DNA of 64,000 bases from Oceanisphaera psychrotolerans (GTDB lineage Bacteria; Pseudomonadota; Gammaproteobacteria; Enterobacterales; Aeromonadaceae), in the NCBI RefSeq assembly GCF_001870485.1, contig NZ_MDKE01000033.1, positions 1-64,000 on the forward strand. The letters run 5' to 3'. How positions within the stretch are numbered: position 1 is the first letter of the stretch; every line of letters starts with the position of its first letter. The notes below the pieces were generated by a model. The model made no database searches, had not been told where the DNA came from, and worked only from the letters and a program-made list of their open reading frames with translations. The position numbers and the translations under genes are program-made. This document shows positions 28,950 to 37,266 of the stretch, in pieces.

Positions 28950-31860
28950 AGCTCCTGACGTTTGTTTTCTGGGTCGAAGAAGGGCAGTGCCACCACTTCG
29001 GCGTGGACAAGCTCGCCACCATCCACGCGGATCGGGAAGCGTCCGCCAACAGTGCCCTGATCCGCACCGACGTAGGCCAGGCCGACGATCGCATCCACGG
29101 AGGCAGAGAACTCGCAGGAGGTCACGTTACCGCTGATGTCGGCTCCGTTCAGTACCAGGTGCCCTTCTTCCGGCTTGCGGGTACCCCGAGGCAGCCTGAA
29201 GCCGACCAGTTTGCGGGTCTGTGGCTGCGCCATCAGAATATCCACCGAACGGCGGCCAACGAAGAAGGGTTTCTTGCGGTTTACCGCCCAATCCAGTGAC
29301 AGTTCACCCGGGTGGCTCATGCCATCGGTGTCCTGACTGACGATGATATGGCCTTTTTCCAGGCGCAGCAGGCGCTGGGTTTCAACACCGAACGGGCGGA
29401 TATCGAATTCCTTGCCGGCTTCCATCAGCGCATCCCACAGCGCCTCGCCCTGACTGGAGGGCACATGGATCTCGTAGCCCAGCTCGCCGACAAAGCCCAC
29501 CCGCAGAAGACGCGCCGGGATAGAGGCAACACGGCCTTCGCGGTAGGCCAGGTACGGGAAGCCTTCCGGACTCAAGTCGATATCTGTGGTCAGCTTTTCC
29601 AGTACCTTGCGGGCGTCGGGGCCGGCCAGGTTGACCGCGGCAAATGCCGAGGTGACGTTGGCAATATCCAGATCCAGGCGCCACTGGGCATTCCACTTCA
29701 TCATCTCGCGATAGACCCGCTCCACACCACCGGTGGTGGCGGTCACATAGAAGTGATTTTCTGCGATGCGACAGGCGACGCCATCATCAATCACCACGCC
29801 CTGTTCGTTGGTCAGCACCGCATAGCGGGTCTTGCCGACCGGCTGCTTGAGGAAGGCAAAGGTGTAAATCCGGTTCATGAACTCGGCGGCATCCGGGCCG
29901 CGCAGCTCTATGCCGCCCAGGGTGCTGACGTCAATCAGGCCCACCTTGTTGCGGACCTGGCTCGCTTCTGCCTGAATGCAGGCATCACGGGCCTCGGCCT
30001 GACCATAAAACGCCGGTCGTTGCCAGTTGCCTGCCGGTATCATTTTCGCGCCCAGCTCGATATGGCAATGATGCATGGCAGTACGGCGGTAGGGGTCGAA
30101 GATCCTGCCGGCCACATGGGCCAGCTTTTCGGGCGAGAAGGGGGGCCGGGCCGTGGTCACACCGGTTTCGGTCACGGTACGGCCGGTGGCATCCGCCACC
30201 AGGCGCGCCGTCGGCAATGCCGAGTGACGGCCCTGAGAGGGGCCCATGCCCACGGTGGAGAAACGCTTGACCAGCTGTACGTCACGGTAACCCAGGCGGG
30301 TGGCATTCACGATATCCCTGACTTGCAGGTCTTCGTCAAAATCCACGAAATCCTTGCCCTTGGGGTGGGTGAAGATCGGCCAGTCAAAGTTTACCTTGCG
30401 TTTGCAGTCCACGGTCGGCACAGAGGCGTTTTCCGTCATCCCCAGCGCCTGTAGTGATTCAATGGCCGCACGCTCGCCATCCGCCAGTACCGCCTGCAGA
30501 TCATGGATGCCATTGACGGAGCCGGCGATGCGCAGGATCTTGGGCAGCTTGCTCAGGGTGAACTCGGCGGCACTATCGTCGTAACGCAGCTGGCCACCGG
30601 CCTGGCAGAGCAACTGGTAGACCGGCATGTAACCGGCCGACATGCAGACCAGATCACAGGCGATGGTGTTGCGGTCGCTGGCAACGATGCCACGACTGAC
30701 GATGCGGCGCACATCCACGGCCCGCACATGCTTGTTACCCCTGGTCGGGATGGCTTCATACACGGTGTGGCCATGCATGATCTCGATGCCACAGGCCTGA
30801 ACCGCCGTCGCCAGTGACGCATCCTCCGGCGCCGCGCGCATATCGACCACGGCGGCCACCTCGACGCCCTGCTGATTCAGCTCCAGTGCGGTCAGGTAGC
30901 CGTCGTCATTACCGGTCAGTACCACGGCCCGTTTGCCCGGCTTCACCGCGTAGAGCTTCATCAGGCGGGTGGCAGCACTGCCCATCATCACGCCCGGCAG
31001 ATCGTTGTTGCGGAACACCACATGCTGTTCGAAGGAACCGGAAGCCACGATACATTCCTTGGCGCGCACCTTGTACATGCGCTTGCCCTGGATCACCGGC
31101 AGGTAGTTGTCGGCAAACCAGCCGTTACAGGCGGCACCGACCAGTACTTTGATATTGTTGTGGGCGGCTACCCTGGCCAGCAGCTCGGCACGCAGCTCAT
31201 CGGCCTGCCGGCCTGCGGCATCGAAGCGGTGGTAGGTCAGGGCGCCGCCCAGCAGCGGCTGCTCTTCGACCAGCAATACCGACGCACCGCCATCGGCCGC
31301 CTTCAGGGCCGCGCTCAGGCCCGCGGGTCCGGCGCCCACCACCACCACATCGTGGAACAGGTAGGCCTTGTCGTAGTATTCCGGCTTGAAATCGAGATCC
31401 AGCACCCCGAGCCCGGCCTTCTTGCGGATGGTCGGTTCCCAGATCTTCCAGGTGTCCCTGTTCTTCAGCAGCGGCGCCTTGTAGAAGGAGCGGTAGTAGA
31501 AACCCACCGGCATAAAGCGGGAGAAATGTCCCAGCACCGCATCCCGATCGTTATCCAGCGAGCCGTTGTAATTCTGGCCGAACACCCGGGCGCCTCTGTC
31601 GCCGGCTCCCGGTCGGCCAGTACGTTCGGCTCCTTGTCCAGCTGGATCAGGGTATTGGCGTCCTGTCCGGCCATGGTCAGCGGACCCCGCGGACGATGAT
31701 ACTTGAACGAGCGCGACAGCAGCCAGCGACCGTTGCCTGCCAGCGCACTGGCGATGGAATCACCGGCAAAGCCGCTGTAATCCTTACCTTCAAAGCTGAA
31801 GCTGACACGCTTGTTGCGGTCAATCAGCAGGCCCATGGGGGCATCAAGACGATGGTTCAT
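28946..31860 (-). CDS. soxA: Sarcosine oxidase alpha subunit, frame broken once
   Basis: Large subunit of heterotetrameric sarcosine oxidase. It binds NAD, and its C-terminal aminomethyltransferase-like half passes the methyl carbon to tetrahydrofolate, giving 5,10-methylene-THF. About 971 residues when restored: N-terminal ferredoxin-like segment (GFAGDSIASALAGNGRWLLS, KYHRPRGPLTMAG), dinucleotide fold VVVGAGPAGLSAALKAADGG, and a GcvT-like domain from about residue 590 (GLIDVSTLGGIELRGPDA). The frame breaks at about 31590: GCGCCCGGG stands where GCGCCCCGGG would join EAP to RVFGQNYNG. One C is missing from a homopolymer. Start ATG 31860 overlaps soxD by four bases. Confidence 0.9.
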
Positions 31861-32177
31861 GCTGTCGCCTCCTTCGGCGCCGCAGCGGGTTCCTCGGCAA
31901 AGGAAAAGTCCACGCGCTGGTTGAATATCTCGGACGGATCGTAGGTTTTCAGGATGTCGTCGGTCACCGTATGACGCTCGGCGATAAACCAGTAACCGGA
32001 CGGTGCGTGCAGCCACCATTCGGTGACCACCCCGGCCTTGTTGTCGGAATAGAAGACGTAGTCGGCCCACTCGCGATCGCTGCAGGTGAGCGGGTCCGGC
32101 ATTTCGCGAACTTCGCCACCGTGCACGAACTCACTGATATTGCGGGGTCCGTTCAGCGGACAGTGCATTATTTTCAT
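31857..32177 (-). CDS. soxD: Sarcosine oxidase delta subunit
   Basis: Small zinc-binding subunit of heterotetrameric sarcosine oxidase. 106 residues: MKIMHCPLNGPRNISEFVHG, CSDREWADYVFYSDNKAGV and EWWLHAPSGYWFIAERHTVT. The usual CPxCG is CPLNG here, so the second cysteine is replaced by Asn; Cys6, Cys32, His57 and His69 remain as possible ligands. Ribosome-binding site GAGGAG. Four-base overlap with soxA. Confidence 0.88.
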   Translation of the reverse strand: MKIMHCPLNGPRNISEFVHGGEVREMPDPLTCSDREWADYVFYSDNKAGVVTEWWLHAPSGYWFIAERHTVTDDILKTYDPSEIFNQRVDFSFAEEPAAAPKEATA

Positions 32178-32204
32178 TGTGCTGCTCCTCGCCTGATAGC
32201 TGAA

Positions 32205-33452
32205 TTAGTGGCTGGCCGCCGTAGCGCCCATCTCGTTGACCTGACGGAAGACATCGAACCTGTCCATGGCGAACGGCGCGATCAGCGCCGGCACCTTGCC
32301 GCCACTGGCCACCAGTTCGGCCATGGTTTTGCCGCAGATCGGCGTGGCCTTGAAGCCCCAGGTGCCCCAGCCCGCATCCAGGTAGTAGTTCTCGACCGGG
32401 CTCAGGCCCATGATGGGGCTGTAGTCGGAGGTCATGTCCGTGATACCGGCCCACTGGCGCATCAGGCGCAGGTTGGCCATAAACGGAAACATCTCGATGG
32501 CGTGGGCCAGCAGGCTTTCCTTCAGCTCCAGGGTGGAACGGGTGTTGTACAGCGGGTAAGGATCCGAGCCGCCGCCGAAGACGATTTCGCCCCGGCTGGT
32601 CTGCTGCACATAGCAGTGCAGCGCCGAAGAGCTGACCAGCGGATCCAGGAACGGCTTGACCGGCTGGGTGACCATGGCCTGCAACGGATAGGTGGTGATC
32701 GGCATACGGAAACCGGCCTTGGCCGCCATCAGCGAGCTGTGACCGGCCACCGCCTGAATGGCGCAGCCACACTGGATGGTGCCGCGATTGGTTTTCACCC
32801 CGGTGACCCGGCCCTTTTCGACGATGATATCGGTCACTTCGGTCAGCTGGTGCAGCTCAACGCCGCGCTGGGTCGCGCCCTTGGCGTAGCCCCAGGCCAC
32901 CGCATCGTGACGGGCGGTGGCGCCGTCCATGTGCCAGAGGCCGGCCAGCACCGGCATGTGAGCCGGATTCATGTTCAGGGTCGGGACCAGCTCCCTGATT
33001 TCCTGGGGGCCGATAAGCTCGGTGCGACCACCGAAATGCTTGTTGACCTCGGCGCGCTGGCGGAAGGCCCGCACGGTGGCATCGGTATGCGCCAGGGTCA
33101 GCTGGCCCCGCTCGGTATACATGATGTTGAAGTCGAACTCGTTGGAGAGCTCCTTGAACAGCTTTACCGATTCGCTGTAAAACCTGACACCTTCGGAGGT
33201 CAGGTAGTTGGAGCGGATAACCGCGGTGTTACGCGCCGTATTTCCCCCCCCAAGGTAGCCTTTTTCCAGCACGGCGACATTGGTGATACCGTGATATTTG
33301 GCCAGGTAGTATGCGGTCGCAACCCCATGGCCACCGGCGCCGATAATAACGACGTCGTAGCTTGACTTCAGCTCGGATGGCACCGGCAGGTCGGCGTCCT
33401 GCTCGAACGGATAGTCGTTCTTCAGACCGTACTTTAATAGTGAGAAAGGCAT
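32205..33452 (-). CDS. soxB: Sarcosine oxidase beta subunit
   Basis: Flavoprotein subunit that oxidises sarcosine and passes electrons to oxygen. 415 residues: FAD-binding VVIIGAGGHGVATAYYLAKYHG (written as VVIIGAGGHG and VATAYYLAKYHG), AVLEKGYLGGGNTARNT, and the GATARHDAVAWGYA region, where the family's covalent-FMN histidine is expected. C-terminal WAGITDMTSDYSPIMG and AGWGTWGFKATPICG close the FAD site. Strong GGAGGG ribosome-binding site; 14 bases after folD. Confidence 0.93.
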   Translation of the reverse strand: MPFSLLKYGLKNDYPFEQDADLPVPSELKSSYDVVIIGAGGHGVATAYYLAKYHGITNVAVLEKGYLGGGNTARNTAVIRSNYLTSEGVRFYSESVKLFKELSNEFDFNIMYTERGQLTLAHTDATVRAFRQRAEVNKHFGGRTELIGPQEIRELVPTLNMNPAHMPVLAGLWHMDGATARHDAVAWGYAKGATQRGVELHQLTEVTDIIVEKGRVTGVKTNRGTIQCGCAIQAVAGHSSLMAAKAGFRMPITTYPLQAMVTQPVKPFLDPLVSSSALHCYVQQTSRGEIVFGGGSDPYPLYNTRSTLELKESLLAHAIEMFPFMANLRLMRQWAGITDMTSDYSPIMGLSPVENYYLDAGWGTWGFKATPICGKTMAELVASGGKVPALIAPFAMDRFDVFRQVNEMGATAASH

Positions 33453-33466
33453 GGGCCCTCCGGGGA

Positions 33467-34360
33467 TCAGGACTGACCGACTGCAACAGCCGGTTGGATG
33501 TCAGACAGCTGCTTGCGCGCGGCTGTCACCGTATTTTTCATCAGGCAGGCGATGGTCATGGGACCCACCCCGCCCGGCACCGGGGTAATGGCACCGGCGA
33601 CAGGTGCAACATCGACAAAGTCGACATCCCCGACCAGCTTGCGCTTGCCGTCCCGCTCGATGGCGTTGATGCCTACGTCAATCACGGTGGCGCCCGGCTT
33701 GATCCAGTCGGCCTTGACCAGCTCGGGCCGGCCGACCGCGGCCACCAGAATATCGGCGTCGCGACAAACGGCGGCGATATCCCGGGTGCGGGAGTGGGCG
33801 ATGGTGACCGTACAGCTGGCCTGCAGCAGCAGGGCGGCCATCGGCTTGCCGACAATGTTGGAGCGCCCGATCACCACCGCATGCTTGCCGCTCAGGTTAC
33901 CGTGCGCCTGTTGCAGCATGATCATGCAACCCAGCGGCGTGCAGGGAACCAGCCCCGGCTGCGCCGCGGCCAGGGCACCGACGTTGAGCGGATGGAAACC
34001 ATCCACATCCTTGTCGGGATTAATGGCGGCGATAATATCGTCTTCATCCAGATGATCCGGCAGCGGCAACTGGACCAGGATGCCGTGCACCTTGGGATCA
34101 TGGTTCAGACTGTCCACCAGGGCGTTCAGGGTGGCCTGGGAGGTGTCGGCGGGCAGGCGGTGCTCGATGGAGCGAATACCGGCTTCGCCCGCCTGACGCA
34201 CCTTGTTGCGTACGTATACCTGGCTGGCCGGATCGTCCCCCACCAGGACCACGGCCAGGCCGAGCGTTACGCCCAGCTCTGCCTTCAGCGCCGCCACGTC
34301 GGCGGCGACCTGCTGCAGCACCTCCGCAGACAACTGCTTACCGTTGATGATGTGACCCAT
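33467..34360 (-). CDS. folD: Bifunctional methylene-THF dehydrogenase/methenyl-THF cyclohydrolase
   Basis: Converts 5,10-methylene-THF to 10-formyl-THF. 297 residues starting [20 protein letters not shown]; the substrate lysine block [41 protein letters not shown]-binding [13 protein letters not shown] and [12 protein letters not shown] are present. Lying inside the sarcosine operon, it is probably a catabolic copy that handles the C1 unit from SoxA; a housekeeping copy elsewhere is likely but not visible. RBS AAGGGGG. Confidence 0.94.
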   Translation of the reverse strand: MGHIINGKQLSAEVLQQVAADVAALKAELGVTLGLAVVLVGDDPASQVYVRNKVRQAGEAGIRSIEHRLPADTSQATLNALVDSLNHDPKVHGILVQLPLPDHLDEDDIIAAINPDKDVDGFHPLNVGALAAAQPGLVPCTPLGCMIMLQQAHGNLSGKHAVVIGRSNIVGKPMAALLLQASCTVTIAHSRTRDIAAVCRDADILVAAVGRPELVKADWIKPGATVIDVGINAIERDGKRKLVGDVDFVDVAPVAGAITPVPGGVGPMTIACLMKNTVTAARKQLSDIQPAVAVGQS

Positions 34361-34370
34361 GTCTGCCCCC

Positions 34371-35243
34371 TTACTTGAAAATGACGGTCTTGTTGCCGTC
34401 GAGGAAGACACGATGCTCGATATGCAGCTTGACGGCACGCGCCAGGGCGACCGTTTCGGTATCCCGGCCGACCGCGACCAGGGCGTCGGCGGAATAGGTG
34501 TGATCCACCGGCTGCACGGACTGCTCTATGATGGGGCCTTCATCCAGATCGGCAGTCACATAGTGCGCGGTGGCGCCGATCAGCTTGACGCCGCGGTCAT
34601 GAGCCTGGTGGTAGGGTTTGGCGCCCTTGAAGCCCGGCAGGAAGGAGTGGTGGATATTGATGGCGCGTCCGCTGAGCTGGGCACAGAGGTTGTCGGACAG
34701 GATCTGCATGTAGCGGGCCAGTACCACCAGCTCGGTGCCGGTCTCTTCGATGACATCCAGTAATGCCAGCTCCTGTTCCCGCTTGTTTTCCTTGTTGACC
34801 GGCAGGTAGATAAAGCGGATGCCCTCGCGCTCCGCCATCGGGCGCAGGTCCAGATGGTTGGACACGATCGCGGTCACGTCCATATTCAGCTCGCCCTTGC
34901 GCAGGCGGTAGAGCAGGTCGTCCAGGCAGTGGTCGAACTTGCTCACCATGATCAGTACCTTGGTCGGGACGGCGACCGTGTGTATCTGCCATTCCATATC
35001 GAACCGCTCGGCAATGGTGTTGAACTCGCCCTGGATATCACTCAGCTGGCTTTTGCCGGATTCAATGTGACAGACCGCGCGCATAAAGAAGCTACCGGTG
35101 TCCTGATCGTCAAACTGGGACAGCTCGCTGATATAGCAGCCCCGCTCGGACAGGAAGGTGGTGACGGCAGCGACGATGCCGCTGCTGGCCTTGCAGGTGG
35201 TCTTGAGTACGAATTGATCTGCGGTTGAATGCTCGGCGCTCAT
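34371..35243 (-). CDS. purU: Formyltetrahydrofolate deformylase
   Basis: Hydrolyses 10-formyl-THF to formate and THF, regenerating the acceptor for sarcosine demethylation. 290 residues: N-terminal ACT domain ([20 protein letters not shown]), then a formyltransferase-like fold with [31 protein letters not shown] and [22 protein letters not shown] 35243 follows AGAGGT and is preferred over an upstream in-frame start. First gene of the operon, 11 bases before folD. Confidence 0.93.
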   Translation of the reverse strand: MSAEHSTADQFVLKTTCKASSGIVAAVTTFLSERGCYISELSQFDDQDTGSFFMRAVCHIESGKSQLSDIQGEFNTIAERFDMEWQIHTVAVPTKVLIMVSKFDHCLDDLLYRLRKGELNMDVTAIVSNHLDLRPMAEREGIRFIYLPVNKENKREQELALLDVIEETGTELVVLARYMQILSDNLCAQLSGRAINIHHSFLPGFKGAKPYHQAHDRGVKLIGATAHYVTADLDEGPIIEQSVQPVDHTYSADALVAVGRDTETVALARAVKLHIEHRVFLDGNKTVIFK

Positions 35244-35286
35244 GGTGATACCTCTCGGGAGTCTCAAAAATTATCAGCTCATAACT

Positions 35287-35460
35287 ATTCATATATAAAA
35301 TAAAAATCAATATATGAATATTCCTTGTCGCATGATGGTCGGTTTTCAGTGGTTTTATTTAAAGTATGATTATTTTTTCACTATGGCAATAACTAAAGCA
35401 TTCATTTATAAATTTTCTTATTTTTGATTTTTATTTGAATATCAATATTCATATATGAAT
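35287..35460. promoter_or_regulatory. AT-rich palindromic operator region between purU and iclR
   Basis: Repeated ATTCATAT-type elements: ATTCATATA at 35287-35295 facing TATATGAAT at 35311-35319; GAATAT-CA-ATATTC at 35437-35450; and the perfect 14-bp palindrome ATTCATATATGAAT at 35447-35460. They fill the 465-bp gap between the divergent purU operon and the IclR gene and are good candidates for IclR operators. The gap holds no gene. Confidence 0.6.
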
Positions 35461-35708
35461 TTTTTAAATCTAAGGTAGCCGCTTTATCACGCGATGGACA
35501 AGCGAATGACGGAAGGTTTGTTTTGTTTATATATAAACTTTAAATTCATTCATGGATTATATTGTGATTGTGGGAGGGGATTCTTATGATGAGCAGCATC
35601 GGCACGGGAGCATGGCGCCGGCCGTAATCCATTGGTTATCTGTATCCATGTGGCGGGGCAGCCCGCTGCAACCAGCAGAACCGACAGGCAAACCAGAGAG
35701 CGTGATCC

Positions 35709-36470
35709 ATGAGTGAGAAAGACTATACCGTCCCGGCCCTGCAAAAGGGCCTGAAAATACTGGAAATGTTCGGCAGTGATTGTCACCGGCTGACCCAGTC
35801 GGAAATGGCCGACGCCTTCGGGGTCTCGGCCACGTCGCTGTATCGCATCATCCAGACCCTGTCCAGCATGGGATATCTGAACAAGGTGGGCAAGAATACC
35901 TATGAGCTCGGCTCTCAGGTGGTTTCCCGGGGGTTCAGCTACCTGGCCAGCCGGGAGGTTGTCGAGATATGCGCGCCCTATATTACCCGTCTCAGGGACA
36001 GGACCTCGCTTTCCAGTCACCTGGCGATTCGTGAAGGGACCGATGTCATTTATGTGTTCAGGGCCCTCGCCTTGCAGCGCCTTTCTGTCAATGTGCCGGT
36101 CGGCACCCGTTTTCCCTGCCATACCACGGCGATTGGCCGGGCCCTGTTGATCGGCATGTCGCCCACCGAACTTGAAGAGTTGTACAAGGGACAGCGGCTG
36201 GATGGCTATCCCGAACCGGCCCCTCAGACGCTTCCCGATCTGATCGAGCTGTGCGCCCAGGAACGGGCCCAGGGCTGGAGCATACACTTTTCGGACTATT
36301 CCACGGCCATCGCCGTACCGATCCGCAATTACAGTGGCGAGGTGATCGCGGCCATCAATGTGTCCGGCTCCGATCCCATGATGAAGCGAGAGGGCGTCCA
36401 GGAGCGCTCCATCCGGGCCTTGCAGGACACGGCCAATGACATCATGAAACAGCTGGGCAGTGAAGGCTGA
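35709..36470 (+). CDS. IclR-family transcriptional regulator
   Basis: 253 residues. N-terminal winged helix-turn-helix (about 8-70: PALQKGLKILEMF, LTQSEMADAFGVSATSLYRIIQTL), then the IclR effector domain (about 80-250) with HLAIREGTDVIYVFRA, PCHTTAIGRALL and the AIAVPIRNYSGEVIAAINVSG dimer/ligand core. Divergent from purU-folD-soxBDAG, so it most likely controls that operon, with sarcosine or a related compound as ligand; this is inference. Confidence 0.9.
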   Translation: MSEKDYTVPALQKGLKILEMFGSDCHRLTQSEMADAFGVSATSLYRIIQTLSSMGYLNKVGKNTYELGSQVVSRGFSYLASREVVEICAPYITRLRDRTSLSSHLAIREGTDVIYVFRALALQRLSVNVPVGTRFPCHTTAIGRALLIGMSPTELEELYKGQRLDGYPEPAPQTLPDLIELCAQERAQGWSIHFSDYSTAIAVPIRNYSGEVIAAINVSGSDPMMKREGVQERSIRALQDTANDIMKQLGSEG

Positions 36471-36520
36471 TGCGCTCCGGCTCCCCCCTTTGTTGGGGCA
36501 GCCGGAACAGCCTGGCGCGA

Positions 36521-36545
36521 CAAACAGGCCTCTTTCGAGGCCCTT
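36521..36545 (-). terminator. Hairpin after the cytochrome c gene
   Basis: GGCCTC-TTTC-GAGGCC (36527-36542) followed on the minus strand by TGTTTG, 35 bases after the cytochrome stop. It closely resembles the hairpin at 37218-37239 on the other side of the same gene. Confidence 0.5.
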
Positions 36546-36579
36546 GAACAACACATTCCCGTCGGCGGAGTCAACCGGC

Positions 36580-37077
36580 CTATTGGCTTCCGAGCGGAAA
36601 ACGCACCAGAGGCCCGACAGGTTCCTGCTCGGGCGGCACATAGGCAGGCACCGGCTCACCGGCCGGGCCCAGGTGCCTGACCAGGCTGTAGATGGCCCGC
36701 AGATCCTCCTCCGTCATGTCGCGCAGAGCAAACCAGGGCATCGGCGGACGCAATTGCCGGGTTCTTGCCTGCTGCAGCCACTCGTCAACGGAAATACCCT
36801 GCATATAGAGGCGCAGATTGGTCGGATAAGTGGTGCCCCAGGCACCGTGCCAGCCAAGCTGGTCCCCCGTCAGCCACAACGGCTCCGGAACCTGGCCCCC
36901 GCTCTGGGCATAACCGGGGGTATGGCAGTCGTTGCAGCCGGCGATTCTTACCAGATACCGGCCTCGCTCAATCAAGGCTGCATCACCACTGTCTGCCCCC
37001 TCGGCCAATACATGCTCAACCGGAGGCAAGGTCAACAGAGCCGCCCCCAGCATCAAAGAGGAAAACCTGAACATCAT
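36580..37077 (-). CDS. Periplasmic c-type cytochrome
   Basis: 165 residues from ATG 37077 (a second ATG follows at 37074; both behind GGGAG). A signal peptide MMFRFSSLMLGAALLTLP is followed by a class I cytochrome c fold with the single haem site CNDCH (Cys34, Cys37, His38 from this start) and a likely axial Met in RPPMPWFAL. The pattern YLVRIAGCNDCHTPGYAQSG resembles cytochrome subunits of alcohol or aldehyde dehydrogenases, but no dehydrogenase gene adjoins. Electron donor unknown. Confidence 0.8.
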   Translation of the reverse strand: MMFRFSSLMLGAALLTLPPVEHVLAEGADSGDAALIERGRYLVRIAGCNDCHTPGYAQSGGQVPEPLWLTGDQLGWHGAWGTTYPTNLRLYMQGISVDEWLQQARTRQLRPPMPWFALRDMTEEDLRAIYSLVRHLGPAGEPVPAYVPPEQEPVGPLVRFPLGSQ

Positions 37078-37210
37078 TGCTCTCCCATCGGCGAACCACC
37101 CTGCCACGGACAACCGCATCCCCGGCCATCAGGGTATTCCACTCGATAAGCATAGCCCGGCCACTGGCTCGGGGCGCCCTCGGAGAAGCCGTCGCCGTCT
37201 TTTATTTCAG

Positions 37211-37239
37211 CCGTTAAAAAGGCCTCTTGCGAGGCCTTT
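37211..37239 (-). terminator. Terminator after the EAL-domain gene
   Basis: AAAGGCCTC-TTGC-GAGGCCTTT, a perfect 9-bp stem, followed on the minus strand by TTTTTAACGG; 28 bases past the gene. Confidence 0.82.
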
Positions 37240-37266
37240 GAAGACAGCACCTTTCTTGCCGGATAT

